Counted from the first letter of the stretch, positions 27,106-37,010 are shown. The stretch: DNA of 64,000 bases from an uncultured Acidobacteriia bacterium (GCA_903909435.1 CAIVVT010000249.1:1-64000); one strand, 5' to 3'. Notes: generated by a model from the letters alone, not told the origin. Made by a program: numbers and translations.

Positions 27106-29343
27106 GTGGACGAAGGAATTCCATTCAAGAATCGACTGATTTTTCTGTGCCTGCTGGCTGGCGCGCTTGCGCCGGGCGTGGCACGCGCGACCGTCTTCGG
27201 CACGCTGCGGGGGGTAGTTCACGACCCCAGCCACAGGCCTGCGGCAGGTGTAAGGGTGACGCTTAACGCAGCGAATTCGAGTTACAAGCAGAGCGTCTCC
27301 AGCAGCGAAATGGGCGAGTTCGAATTGCAGACGGTTCCCGCCGGAGAGTACACGATTCGCGCCGAACGCGAAGGCTTCGCGGACGCGCTGCAGGCGGTGA
27401 CGGTGACGTCCGGCCACTCGGGGTATTTGCACCTGCAACTCCAACTGGCAGGCCAGCACGAGTCGGTGGAAGTCAACGAGACCCAGTCGGCTGCGGTCGA
27501 AGTGGAGTCGGCGCCCGTAACGATGGTGGGCCGCAAAGACATCGAGCGCACGCCAGGTGCCGATCTCAGCAACAGCCTGGCGATGATCACCGACTACGTG
27601 CCGGGTGCGTACGTGACGCACGACCAATTACACATACGTGGCGGGCATCAGGTGACATGGGCCATCGACGGCGTGCCGATCCCGAACACAAACATCGCGA
27701 GCAACGTCGGCCCGCAGGTGGACCCCAAAGACATCGACTACCTGGAGGTCGAGCGTGGAGGCTACTCGGCGGAAAGCGGCGACCGGACCTATGGCGTCTT
27801 CAACATCGTGCCCCGCACGGGCTTCGAGCGCGACCGCGAGATCGAAGTGAACTCGACGTACGGCGGATTCAACCAGACCAACGATCAACTGAGCATCGGC
27901 GACCACTCGGAGCGGTTGGCCTGGTTCGGCAGCGTGAACGGCAACCGGTCCAACTATGGCCTGGAGACGCCGGGTCCGCTGGTGAGCCATGACCGCGTGT
28001 GGGGCCTGGGCGGCTTCGGGTCGCTGATCTACAATGCGACCTCGCGCGACCAACTGCGCGCCGTCGTATCGCTGCGGCGCGACGACTACCAGATACCGAA
28101 CGATCAGGGTGCGCTCGATGCTGGCGTGCGTGACGTCGAGCGCGAGCGGGATGTCGCGGCGACCTTCACCTGGGCGCGTGCCCTCTCCGGCGGAGGGCTG
28201 TTGACGGTGTCGCCGTTTGTTCATTTCAACCGGGCGAACTACGACGGCGACCCGAACGACTCTCCGGTCGCCACGGTGCAGCATCTGGATTCGACGTACG
28301 CCGGGGCGCAGGTGGCTTGGAATGCTGTCAGCGCACGCCACAACGCGCGAATCGGCGGGTATGGGTTCGCGCAGCACGACGACGATTTCGTGGGCATCAC
28401 CGACACGACTGTTCCCACGAGCCTCACGCAGTCCCGAGCAACCAGCGGACACCTGGAGACGCTTTTCCTCGAAGATCAATGGAAGGCGTGTTCGTGGCTT
28501 ACGCTGACGGCCGGCGCGCGGCTCACTCACTTCAGCGGCGCGGTGTCGGAGAACGCGGCCGATCCACGCTTGGGAGCGGCCATTCGAATTCCGCACTTGG
28601 GTTGGATCGTGCGCGGGTTCTACGGGCGCTATTACCAGGCACCGCCGCTGTCCACGGTAGCCGGTCCGGTGCTCGATTACGCCGTCGCGCAGGGATTGGG
28701 ATTCATCGCGCTGAAAGGTGAGCGCGACCAGGAGAATCAGATCGGGCTGGCCGTTCCCTTTCGGGGTTGGACCCTGGACGCCAACAGCTTCCGCCAGCGG
28801 GCCGTGAACTACTTCGACCACAACTCGATCGGCAACTCGAACGTGTTTTTCCCCCTATCGATCGCGGGGGCGCGCATCTCGGGCACGGAGTTCACGCTGC
28901 GTTCGCCGCGCCTGCTGAAGCGCGCACAAGCTTCAATCGCCTACTCCTATCAACATGCCGAGGGAGAAGGCGCCGTCACTGGCGGCCTCACCGATTTTTC
29001 GCCGCCAGCGAGCGGCTATTTCCTGCTCGATCACGATCAGAGGCACACTCTGCACGGCAATCTGAGCACCTCACTGCCTGGGCGTGTCTCGTTGGCGCTG
29101 AGCGCTTACTACGGCTCGGGATTCACCGACGGGTCGAGCGACACGCCTGCCCATTTACAGCCCCACACCACTTTCGACGTTTCCGTGGGCAAGACGATTG
29201 GAGAACGCCTGACGCTCTCGCTCACGGCGCTCAACGCGGCAAACCGCCGCTACTTGATGGACAACAGTTCGACGTTTGGGGGGACACACTACGCCGACCC
29301 GCGGCAGGTGTACGTCCAACTGCGCTATCGGTTTCGTTACTAA
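27106..29343 (+). CDS. TonB-dependent outer-membrane receptor with carboxypeptidase-like N-domain
   Basis: The 745-residue protein starts at GTG 27106 after AAGGAGG and has a signal peptide (LIFLCLLAGALAPGVARA). A carboxypeptidase regulatory-like domain follows at ~32-110 (GTLRGVVHDPSHRPAAGVRV). A plug with LHIRGGHQVTWAIDGVPIPN comes next, then a beta-barrel ending in an aromatic RYRFRY, the usual outer-membrane insertion signal. It imports or binds an unknown ligand. The adjacent Cys-rich secreted protein hints at a metal, but this is inference. Confidence 0.9.
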   Translation: MDEGIPFKNRLIFLCLLAGALAPGVARATVFGTLRGVVHDPSHRPAAGVRVTLNAANSSYKQSVSSSEMGEFELQTVPAGEYTIRAEREGFADALQAVTVTSGHSGYLHLQLQLAGQHESVEVNETQSAAVEVESAPVTMVGRKDIERTPGADLSNSLAMITDYVPGAYVTHDQLHIRGGHQVTWAIDGVPIPNTNIASNVGPQVDPKDIDYLEVERGGYSAESGDRTYGVFNIVPRTGFERDREIEVNSTYGGFNQTNDQLSIGDHSERLAWFGSVNGNRSNYGLETPGPLVSHDRVWGLGGFGSLIYNATSRDQLRAVVSLRRDDYQIPNDQGALDAGVRDVERERDVAATFTWARALSGGGLLTVSPFVHFNRANYDGDPNDSPVATVQHLDSTYAGAQVAWNAVSARHNARIGGYGFAQHDDDFVGITDTTVPTSLTQSRATSGHLETLFLEDQWKACSWLTLTAGARLTHFSGAVSENAADPRLGAAIRIPHLGWIVRGFYGRYYQAPPLSTVAGPVLDYAVAQGLGFIALKGERDQENQIGLAVPFRGWTLDANSFRQRAVNYFDHNSIGNSNVFFPLSIAGARISGTEFTLRSPRLLKRAQASIAYSYQHAEGEGAVTGGLTDFSPPASGYFLLDHDQRHTLHGNLSTSLPGRVSLALSAYYGSGFTDGSSDTPAHLQPHTTFDVSVGKTIGERLTLSLTALNAANRRYLMDNSSTFGGTHYADPRQVYVQLRYRFRY

Positions 29344-29411
29344 GTTGGATCGGAACGGGTCCCTGAGGGGACCCATTCCAGTTCAGCGGAGCCGCACGAG
29401 AAACTCAGCAA

Positions 29412-29500
29412 AGAGCCACGACCGAATGAGGGTGGGCAACTCCGCAAACGGACACAGCCGCGGCTTGCTCGTGCTACCACTCACTGACGGTCGTGGCTCT
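29412..29500. repeat. Palindromic GAGCCACGAC-type repeat, copy 3
   Basis: AGAGCCACGACCG (from 29412) and its near reverse complement ending ACGGTCGTGGCTCT (to 29500) bound an ~89-base imperfect palindrome. The arms extend into GAGGGTGGG and CCACTCACTG. It is the most complete of the three copies and sits between convergent genes (TonB receptor and radical SAM). Confidence 0.75.
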
Positions 29501-29510
29501 ATTCGCCAGT

Positions 29511-30587
29511 TCAGCAGCTGCCGTTCTTGCCGTTGCCCGAGCTGAACGAGAAGTAACGCGCGACGTTCTCGCCCAGAATCTGCGGGAACGTCTTGTCGAG
29601 GTTCGAGCGAATGGCCACGTAGCACTCGTCGCAGTGGTTATGTTCGGTGAACTGTTCCACCATGAGCTTCTGCTCGTGGAGTTCATATTGCTTGAACTGC
29701 ATTGAGCAGGGCTGAAGCTTGCCATTGGCGGTGACCACCAGGAAACGGTGCCCCGCCCGGCAGCCCGGCGCGCTACCACGCTCGAAATACTCCTGCGTCT
29801 GGTTCAATGTGCTGTCCGGAGTGACGATCGTGTGGGTCGAGTCCTGGCGTCGTCTAATACCGTCAAACTCGCTCCGAAGGGTATCGAGATCGACGGGCCG
29901 GGTCAGGAACAACTCCTGGCAACCGGTGCGGCGGGCCGAATAGGCGCTGTAAGCGATGTTGACGCCCCATTCCTTGGCCCTGTCAGCGGCACGGTTGATT
30001 TCACCCACATTCTCGCTATGGATGCAGGTGTTCATGACGATATCGTCAAAACCGTACTTGGCGCAGCGCGGGATGAGGTCCGCGAGGTGGTCGTAGAGTC
30101 CCGGGTAGCGGCGAAAGTCGTCGTGGCGTCGATCAGGGAAGTCGAGGCTGACCGAGAACTGCGTCACGCCGGCATGGTGCAATGCGACGTACTTCTCTTC
30201 CGTCATCAGCGCCCAATTGGAGACCAGGATGATATACGGCAAGCCGTTGGACTGCTTGATGTTCTTGACGATGTCGATCACGTCGTCGCGCAGCATCGGC
30301 TCCCCGCCGGAGATTTGCACGACGCACGGTTTGAACACCTGCATATACTCGCGGTATTGCTCCGGTTTGAGCTGTTTGGACTCGTCCTTCGGCCCGCCGT
30401 GGTCGCAATGGCGGCAAAAGCAATTGCAGGAGTCGGTGACCTCGAAGGAGACCACGACTGGACGGCCTGTAAACCAATTCAGGCTCCCCTGCCGGATAAC
30501 CTGAAGCGATTCGGATAACGAGACTTTGCGCATGGGGTCGTTAAGAACTTTAATCGTATCAAAGGGTCTGTAAATCTGTCGATTCAA
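29511..30587 (-). CDS. Radical SAM protein with SPASM/twitch-like C-terminal cysteines
   Basis: The 358-residue protein has the radical SAM cluster motif C-x3-C-x2-C in TDSCNCFCRHCDHGG near 52-66, and ISGGEPMLR as the SAM-binding glycine motif. A Cys-containing C-terminal region follows (GCRAGHRFLVV, LQPCSMQ, HCDECY), resembling the auxiliary-cluster domain of peptide or cofactor maturases. It ends GNGKNGSC. The substrate is unknown and no precursor peptide gene was recognised nearby. It is divergent from acpS. Confidence 0.85.
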   Translation of the reverse strand: MNRQIYRPFDTIKVLNDPMRKVSLSESLQVIRQGSLNWFTGRPVVVSFEVTDSCNCFCRHCDHGGPKDESKQLKPEQYREYMQVFKPCVVQISGGEPMLRDDVIDIVKNIKQSNGLPYIILVSNWALMTEEKYVALHHAGVTQFSVSLDFPDRRHDDFRRYPGLYDHLADLIPRCAKYGFDDIVMNTCIHSENVGEINRAADRAKEWGVNIAYSAYSARRTGCQELFLTRPVDLDTLRSEFDGIRRRQDSTHTIVTPDSTLNQTQEYFERGSAPGCRAGHRFLVVTANGKLQPCSMQFKQYELHEQKLMVEQFTEHNHCDECYVAIRSNLDKTFPQILGENVARYFSFSSGNGKNGSC

Positions 30588-30681
30588 GTCAGTTAAGTGG
30601 TCGTGACAGCCGCCTGAACGGCGTCCCGCAGCGCCTAGTTGGGCCGCTCTTCGCTATGCTGGGGCGACGAAGGGACTTGCC

Positions 30682-31059
30682 ATGATATTGGGTACAGGCG
30701 TCGATCTGGCGGAGGTTCCGCGCATTAGGGCCTCCATCGAACGGTATGGCGACCGTTTTAAGGGGCGCGTTTTCACGGACAAGGAAGCCGCCTACGCCGA
30801 GCGAAAGGCGAACAAGTATGAACGCTATGCAGCTCGATTTGCAGCTAAGGAAGCCGGCATGAAAGCGCTCGGAACGGGTTGGAGCGGGGGCATCCGATGG
30901 AAGGACCTGGAGGTCACCAACCTGCCCTCCGGGAGGCCGACTCTCACGCTGCATGGTGTGGCGCGGGAGGTTGCCGACCGGATGGGAGTCCGCACAATCC
31001 ACGTGTCGCTCACACACACCTCCGAACAGGCCCTGGCCTGGGTGCTGTTGGAGGATTAA
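30682..31059 (+). CDS. acpS: Holo-[acyl-carrier-protein] synthase
   Basis: AcpS attaches the phosphopantetheine arm to acyl carrier protein. The 125-residue protein has the canonical N-terminal GTGVDLAEVPRI, FTDKEAAYAERK and RYAARFAAKEAGMKALGTG motifs, whose Asp and Glu bind magnesium, and ends with VSLTHTSEQALAWV. Length is typical. It is followed on the opposite strand by a CDP-alcohol phosphotransferase gene. Confidence 0.95.
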   Translation: MILGTGVDLAEVPRIRASIERYGDRFKGRVFTDKEAAYAERKANKYERYAARFAAKEAGMKALGTGWSGGIRWKDLEVTNLPSGRPTLTLHGVAREVADRMGVRTIHVSLTHTSEQALAWVLLED

Positions 31060-31068
31060 CGAGCGCCC

Positions 31069-31677
31069 TCAGGTCACCGGCTGACTGGCGTCGTCAAGCT
31101 GCTTGGCAGCTGTGAAAGTGAACATCATGCGGTGGATCACGGTGAGGGTCCCGATCACGGCGATCACCCACAGAACCGGCGCCATGCGATCGAACAGCCC
31201 GCCGATGATCAGCAGGACCACCCGCTCGGGCCGCTCCAGAAAGCCGACCTTGCAGAGTGGAATCACGTTCTCGGCGCGGCTGCGCGTGTAGCTGATCATC
31301 ACGGACGTGGTCATCACGACGGCCGTGAGAACCACATAGAAGTTGCGGTTAATATTGCCGTAGTAAACCAGCAGGCCCATGAGCAGCGCCAGATCCGAAT
31401 AGCGGTCCAGCACGGAATCAAAGAATGCTCCGAAGCGCGTCACCTGGTTGGTGGCCCGGGCGACGCGGCCGTCCACCATGTCGAAGATTCCCGCCCCGAT
31501 GATCACCAGCGCGGAGGCCAGAAAGCGACCGGAAGCCAGCAGTACTGCCGCGTAGACGTTAATCACCAGGCCGATGAAGGTCAGAACGTTGGGGTGGATC
31601 CTAGAAAGTGCGAACCCGCGCACTATCAGCAGCAGCAGCGTGTTGCAGACCACGGCAATCCCACGCGTGAATGTCAT
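31069..31677 (-). CDS. CDP-alcohol phosphatidyltransferase family membrane protein
   Basis: The 202-residue integral membrane enzyme makes phospholipid head groups from CDP-activated lipids. It shows the complete family motif D-x2-D-G-x2-A-R-x8-G-x3-D-x3-D, read here as FDMVDGRVARATNQVTRFG followed by AFFDSVLDR. Several hydrophobic helices surround it. Whether it makes phosphatidylglycerol-, inositol- or another phosphate-linked lipid cannot be told. It lies just upstream of greA on the same strand and may be co-transcribed with it. Confidence 0.9.
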   Translation of the reverse strand: MTFTRGIAVVCNTLLLLIVRGFALSRIHPNVLTFIGLVINVYAAVLLASGRFLASALVIIGAGIFDMVDGRVARATNQVTRFGAFFDSVLDRYSDLALLMGLLVYYGNINRNFYVVLTAVVMTTSVMISYTRSRAENVIPLCKVGFLERPERVVLLIIGGLFDRMAPVLWVIAVIGTLTVIHRMMFTFTAAKQLDDASQPVT

Positions 31678-31698
31678 TCGAGGCGTTCCTGCTTCTAC

Positions 31699-32187
31699 CT
31701 ATTCGATGTCGTCGTGGATTGTTTTGAGTTCCAGGACTTCCAGCGTGCGCTGGCCGCCCGGGATGGCAATGGTCACTTCGTCGCCGACCTTCTTGCCCAG
31801 CAAGCCCTTGCCGATCGGCGAACTGGTCGAGATCAGCCCCTTGGCGACGTCCGACTCCTCGCTGGCGACCAGCTTGTAGGAGATCTCTTCGTTCTTCTTC
31901 ACATCCAGCACCAGCACCCTGGAACCCAGTCCGACTTTGTCGTGAGAGATCTTGCTGAGGTCCACCATGGAGAGTTCGGCAAGGCGGAACTTGAGCTTGG
32001 AGAGCCGTGAATCAACGTACCGCTGGCGCTCTTTCGCCGCGTGAAACTCGGCGTTTTCCCGCAGATCTCCGTGCGCGCGCGCTTTCAGAATCTCCTTGGG
32101 GAGTTCGTTCCTCAGCTCGTGCTCGAGTTTCGTGATTTCCTCAAGCATCTTCGCCTTGAGGTCGTCCATATTCGTGAGTGCATCCAT
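31699..32187 (-). CDS. greA: Transcription elongation factor GreA
   Basis: GreA binds the RNA polymerase secondary channel and stimulates cleavage of backtracked transcripts. The 162-residue protein has an N-terminal coiled coil with the acidic tip GDLRENAEFHAAKERQ and a C-terminal FKBP-like domain (SPIGKGLLGKKVGDEVTI). Both are standard. The start at 32187 (MDALTNMDD) is chosen because the family N-terminus begins there; the upstream frame adds a non-conserved leader. The CDP-alcohol phosphotransferase follows 21 bases later. Confidence 0.93.
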   Translation of the reverse strand: MDALTNMDDLKAKMLEEITKLEHELRNELPKEILKARAHGDLRENAEFHAAKERQRYVDSRLSKLKFRLAELSMVDLSKISHDKVGLGSRVLVLDVKKNEEISYKLVASEESDVAKGLISTSSPIGKGLLGKKVGDEVTIAIPGGQRTLEVLELKTIHDDIE

Positions 32188-32554
32188 GCGCTTAGGGACA
32201 ACTCCTAACAGAACCATTATAGGGACCGGCGTCGCTACCCGGAGAATCCCGGGGTGAAATTGAACGCCGGCGCCGCTCGGATGGAATTACGGCCTCGGCC
32301 GATGTAGCAATGGAAGCGCTCTCCACGAATTCGCAGCAGACACTGCTACACCGGCCAGGACTAGGTTCGGGCTTGGGGTGGATCAACCCCTAGCCAGGGT
32401 GTCCCGCCACAACACGAAAGCCAGGTGTTGCCGGCGGATGGCAGAGTGGTCCAACTCGCCCTGAAGCCCAGTCCTATCGGAAATGGAAAGCTCAGCCCAG
32501 CCTGACCCTGGACGGCGAGTTGGAATGCTTCGATTCCCATGAAATAGTGGGTGT
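32188..32554. other. 367-base intergenic region between greA and the Oar-like receptor gene
   Basis: This is the shared upstream region of the divergent greA and receptor genes. Frames here are short or antisense to the receptor. A small GGGGT/ACCCC inverted repeat (~32373-32390) is the only structure seen. No RNA gene was recognised. Confidence 0.45.
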
Positions 32555-35458
32555 GTGGAAGGTGCACTGCCCCGGACAGCTTGCTCGCCCGCGTCTGGCG
32601 CCAAACGGTATTGCCGTTGGCTCGGACTCGCGGCTTGCCTGGCGTTGGCCGGAGCACCGGCATTGCCAGCCCAGTCCTCCGCCGTTGACGGCGTAATCCA
32701 GGGAGCCGTTGTCGATGCGCGAGGGCTCCCGTCGCCCAACGCCGCTGTCGAGGTGGTGAACGCGGCCATATCCTTGCGGCGCAGGGCCCTGACCGACGAA
32801 TTGGGCCTGTTTCGCTTCCCCCTGCTGCCGTTGGGAACCTACAGCGTGGAAGTGCAGGCCGCAGGTTTCGCGCGCGTCGAGCGAACCGGCGTCCAACTGG
32901 CAGCCGGCGCAGTAGTTACCACCGACTTCGCGCTGTCGATTGCCAATATCCAGCAGACCATTGCAGTAGAGCGCGGCGCTCCGGTTCTCGAACTCGCTCG
33001 CGCCGACCTTGGCACGAACATCGGGGCTAATGCTGTGCTTGGCCTCCCTTTGGTGTCGCGGAATAACCTGAACCTGGTCCTGCTGCAACCCGGAATCAGC
33101 GGCCACAGCAACCCGCAATTCGGTGTCCCAGGTAAAGTGAACGCCTCCGGGTTCCCCAATCGTGTCAACTACCAATTGGACGGTTCGAACAACACGGAAA
33201 GCGATCGGTCGGGCGCCCGGCTGATGACCATCTCCAACACCTGGGTGGAGGAGGTGCAGCAGGCGGATGGCTTCCCGGCGGAGTTTGGCAACACCACCGG
33301 CACCGTCTACAATGCCGTGACGCGTTCCGGATCCAACGACTTGCACGCCGAAATCGCCTACCTGCTGCGCCGTACGGAACTCACGTCACGCTCTCCACTG
33401 TTGCGCGGCACGGAAGAAGCTCCCGACGCGAACATGAACAACCCGTATGGAAACGCAGGATTTCCCGTCGTAAGGGACCGCCTGTTCGCCTTCGCCGGAT
33501 ACGAGTGGGTGAAGCGCGACTTGCCACAACCACTCACCGTCGATCCAACGGTTTTGGCGGAACTTAAACTGCCGGCCTCATACGCGCATCCGATTCCCAA
33601 GGCGCAATCAAATCAGTTCTTTATTGGCCGGGCGGACTGGCAATGGAACGACCGCAATCGCGTGTTTGTTCGCTACACCGGCTATACGAACAACTCGCCA
33701 TATTCTGGGGTAAGCTCCTCTCTGCAGGTCCTGAGCCAGACCTACACTTTGGAAGACAAGTCGCCGGCTTTGGCCGCGCAGTGGATTTCGTCGCTCGGCC
33801 CCGGGCTTACCAGCGAACTCCGCTTTCAGACACCGTCCCGGACGACGAGAGACCGGGCCTCCGGGGTAAGCGGCCGCGGGCCGTCGTACGTAATCCCTGG
33901 CGTGATCAGTTTCGGCGGTTCAGAATCGCTCGGCTATCGCTTCAATGAGCAGACGCCGGAGGCGGCAGGCAATCTGTCCTATGACAAAGGCGCCCACTCC
34001 CTGAAGGCCGGGTTCTCCCTGCGCTACGTCCTGGACAACAATACCTATCCCGCCTTCGCACAGTACACCTTCGCGACCGTTGCAGATTACCTCTCCGCTC
34101 TCGCCGGAGTTGATCGCAAGTCGTATCAGAACTACAAGCAGACCTTCGGGCGCCCTATCATCGGATATGACTCGCTGTTCCTCGGCATGTATGTCGAGGA
34201 CCGCTGGCGATTGCGCCGTGACCTGACGCTCAGCGCGGGTGTGCGCTGGGATCTTTACCGCGTTCCAGGCGGCAGTCACGACGCAGCATTCAGTTGGTCC
34301 AGGCAATTCCGCACCGCCCCGGCAAATTACGGGCCTAGGCTGGGCCTGGCCTGGTCTCCCGATGGATCGCAGAAGACCGTCGTCCGCCTGAACGGCGGCA
34401 TCTTCTACGATCCTCCGCAGACGGACCTGTATCGCCGGGCGCTTCAAGACACGGGCCGCCCAAGGTTTTTCACCCTATCCACGGGACCCGACTCCGCATT
34501 TGCGCCGAGTTTCCCCGCAGTTGTACGCACACCGCCTCCCAACTATGGTCAGACACCCCTGGACATAACGACGGTCGATCCGCACTTTCGTCCCTTGCGG
34601 GCGGCGGAGTGGAACGCGCAGGTCAGCCGCCAACTGGCGGAGAACACGTATCTGGCTTTGACCTACTCGGGAGTTGCGGGCTCCTCCTTGCCCGTCTACC
34701 GCAACATCAATCTGGTGCCGTCTGGCACAATGCTTGCGGACGGCCGCCCAGTGTATGGGTCTGTTCGCCAGTATCCGCAATTCAACAACATCCTGTCGGC
34801 CGAATCCGTTGGGAACTCAAGCTATCACGCCTTCACGGCGACGCTGCGCAGGCGCATCGCCTCCTATGGGGAGTATTCGGTCAGCTACACCTGGTCTCAC
34901 GCCATCGACGATGCTCCTGAGCAAAATGTCCTGGACTCTCTGGATCTCCTGCCGGCGGACCCCTCCAACCGTGCCCGCGACAGAGGTGATTCACTGACCG
35001 ACCGACGTCACGCCCTGACCGCGTACGGAGTGATCCAGCCCCAGTTCAGAATGGTACCTGGCTGGGGCGCGCGCCTAGCGAACCATAACCGCTTTTCGTT
35101 CGTTCTGACGGCATCCAGCGGAGACGCGCTGAATCTTGGCTCCAACCGCGTGCTGAACGGCGACCCGAGCATTCCATCGACATTGCAGCGCCCACTTTTC
35201 GTCGGGCGCAACACCCTGCGCGCCCCAGCCGTTGCTCAGGCCAACGTCCGCTACGGACGGACGTTCCCCGTTTGGGAGCGGTTGGAAACTGAGTTGTTCA
35301 TAGAATGCTCTAATCTCTTCAACCGCAACAACATCACCGGGTTGGACACGATTGCGAATGTAGACCAGACCGGCCGAATCATCGCAAATGCACCTATGAC
35401 CGCTACGTCGGCGCTCGAATCGAGAACACTGCAAATCGGCTTCAGGTGGTCGTACTAA
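32555..35458 (+). CDS. Oar-like TonB-dependent receptor
   Basis: A 967-residue outer-membrane protein beginning with a signal peptide (LGLAACLALAGAPALPAQ). A carboxypeptidase-like domain follows (IQGAVVDARGLPSPNAAVEV, then LGLFRFPLLPLGTYSVEV). Next come a plug with NYQLDGSNNTE and a long beta-barrel ending in IGFRWSY. Such proteins are expanded in Acidobacteriota and are thought to take up plant or microbial oligosaccharides or peptides. It begins at GTG 32555. No substrate-specific neighbour is apparent. Confidence 0.88.
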   Translation: MEGALPRTACSPASGAKRYCRWLGLAACLALAGAPALPAQSSAVDGVIQGAVVDARGLPSPNAAVEVVNAAISLRRRALTDELGLFRFPLLPLGTYSVEVQAAGFARVERTGVQLAAGAVVTTDFALSIANIQQTIAVERGAPVLELARADLGTNIGANAVLGLPLVSRNNLNLVLLQPGISGHSNPQFGVPGKVNASGFPNRVNYQLDGSNNTESDRSGARLMTISNTWVEEVQQADGFPAEFGNTTGTVYNAVTRSGSNDLHAEIAYLLRRTELTSRSPLLRGTEEAPDANMNNPYGNAGFPVVRDRLFAFAGYEWVKRDLPQPLTVDPTVLAELKLPASYAHPIPKAQSNQFFIGRADWQWNDRNRVFVRYTGYTNNSPYSGVSSSLQVLSQTYTLEDKSPALAAQWISSLGPGLTSELRFQTPSRTTRDRASGVSGRGPSYVIPGVISFGGSESLGYRFNEQTPEAAGNLSYDKGAHSLKAGFSLRYVLDNNTYPAFAQYTFATVADYLSALAGVDRKSYQNYKQTFGRPIIGYDSLFLGMYVEDRWRLRRDLTLSAGVRWDLYRVPGGSHDAAFSWSRQFRTAPANYGPRLGLAWSPDGSQKTVVRLNGGIFYDPPQTDLYRRALQDTGRPRFFTLSTGPDSAFAPSFPAVVRTPPPNYGQTPLDITTVDPHFRPLRAAEWNAQVSRQLAENTYLALTYSGVAGSSLPVYRNINLVPSGTMLADGRPVYGSVRQYPQFNNILSAESVGNSSYHAFTATLRRRIASYGEYSVSYTWSHAIDDAPEQNVLDSLDLLPADPSNRARDRGDSLTDRRHALTAYGVIQPQFRMVPGWGARLANHNRFSFVLTASSGDALNLGSNRVLNGDPSIPSTLQRPLFVGRNTLRAPAVAQANVRYGRTFPVWERLETELFIECSNLFNRNNITGLDTIANVDQTGRIIANAPMTATSALESRTLQIGFRWSY

Positions 35459-35585
35459 CGCGTGAGCCGCCTATTCGTGCGGCTTGTCCGCCGTAGGTCG
35501 CGAGGTGTTCCAGCGTTCCGTCAGTCCGGCGCGTATGATGGCAGGCGGGGGAGTATCCTACAGTGTTTTGCACGGAGACTATCCG

Positions 35586-37010
35586 ATGAGCAGGATTCTG
35601 ATGGTGGCCAGCGAAGCCACGCCATTCGCCAAGTCGGGCGGACTAGCGGACGTTGTCGGAGCCCTGCCTGCCGAACTCGTCAAGCAGGGCCACGAAGTAG
35701 CGGTACTGATGCCGCGTTATCGCCGCATCCCGTGGGAAGATACCGAGAGTGCCTTCGACAACATGGTCGTCTACGCGGGCTCGACGCCTTATCGGGTAGA
35801 CATCCGCAAGGCTCTCCACAACGGTGTGACGTACTTCTTCGTCGAGGCGCCGTACTTCTTCGACCGGAATGGACTGTACGACGATGGCGGCCGCGAATAC
35901 GGCGACAATCACCGGCGTTTCGCGGTGCTTTCCCTGGCGGCACTCGGGGTAGCACAGACTGTCTTCCCGTGTGATATTCTGCATTGCCACGATTGGCAGG
36001 CGGCCCTGGTCCCCATTTACAAGGCCGACCAGCAACACGGCAACCCTTTCTTCGACCACGTCCGTACGGTGCTGACGATCCACAACCTCGGCTACCAGGG
36101 CCGCTACGGCAAGGAGTGCTTCTGGGATCTGGGCCTCAATAGCGGCTGGTTCTCACCCGACAAACTCGAATTCCATGGGGACTTAGACATTCTGAAGGGC
36201 GGTCTTGCCATCGCCGACTGGTTGACTACCGTCAGCCCGACCTACGCGCGGGAGATACAAACCTACGAGGGTGGCTTTGGCCTGGATTCTGTCTTGTACT
36301 CGCGCTCCAGCGCGCTGACGGGCATTCTGAACGGTGTCGATTACGATGAATGGAACCCTGCGATTGATAAGCTGATCCCCGCGAACTTCTCCCCTGCCGA
36401 CCTCTCCGGAAAACGTGAATGCAAACTGCAGGTGCTCGGCGAATTCGGGCTTCCCATCGACAACTCCGACAGGCCCTTGATTGGCATTGTGTCCAGGTTC
36501 GCATCGCAGAAGGGCTTCGACCTGATCGCCGGGCTTGTTCCATTTATTGAGGAGAACGACATCCAGTTAGCCGTTCTTGGTAGCGGCGAGTGGCGCTATG
36601 AGCAGATGTTCAACGAGTGGCAACGCCGGTTTCCCGGCAAGGTGGGAGTCTGGATCGGGTACAACAACGCCTTGGCACACAAAATCGAAGCAGGCTCCGA
36701 CCTATTCCTGATGCCCAGCCTCTACGAACCTTGTGGCTTGAATCAGATATATAGCCTGAAATACGGCACTGTCCCCCTGGTCCGCGCTACGGGCGGGCTC
36801 GATGATACTATTCAGGAAGACACCGGGTTTAAGTTCTCCTGGTACTCGACGGGCGCCTTGTACGACTGCCTCCGGGCCGCCTTGGGTGCCTATCGTAACC
36901 GCGACGCCTGGAAAGCGCGGATGCTCCGGGGAATGAACAAAGACTTCTCGTGGGCCGTTTCCGCCGGTGCATATTCGGATTTGTACAGGATGCTGTTGGG
37001 TCGCGCCTGA
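35586..37010 (+). CDS. glgA: Glycogen synthase
   Basis: GlgA extends glycogen from ADP-glucose. The 474-residue protein carries the N-terminal SEATPFAKSGGLADV loop with the ADP-glucose-binding Lys (KSGGL), HCHDWQAAL, TIHNLGYQG, and the C-terminal LIGIVSRFASQKG and PSLYEPCGLNQIYSLKYGT segments of the GT5 fold. ATG 35586 gives the family start; the longer frame from 35484 adds a non-conserved leader. It is followed by trxA 52 bases later, probably the same transcript. Confidence 0.95.
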   Translation: MSRILMVASEATPFAKSGGLADVVGALPAELVKQGHEVAVLMPRYRRIPWEDTESAFDNMVVYAGSTPYRVDIRKALHNGVTYFFVEAPYFFDRNGLYDDGGREYGDNHRRFAVLSLAALGVAQTVFPCDILHCHDWQAALVPIYKADQQHGNPFFDHVRTVLTIHNLGYQGRYGKECFWDLGLNSGWFSPDKLEFHGDLDILKGGLAIADWLTTVSPTYAREIQTYEGGFGLDSVLYSRSSALTGILNGVDYDEWNPAIDKLIPANFSPADLSGKRECKLQVLGEFGLPIDNSDRPLIGIVSRFASQKGFDLIAGLVPFIEENDIQLAVLGSGEWRYEQMFNEWQRRFPGKVGVWIGYNNALAHKIEAGSDLFLMPSLYEPCGLNQIYSLKYGTVPLVRATGGLDDTIQEDTGFKFSWYSTGALYDCLRAALGAYRNRDAWKARMLRGMNKDFSWAVSAGAYSDLYRMLLGRA

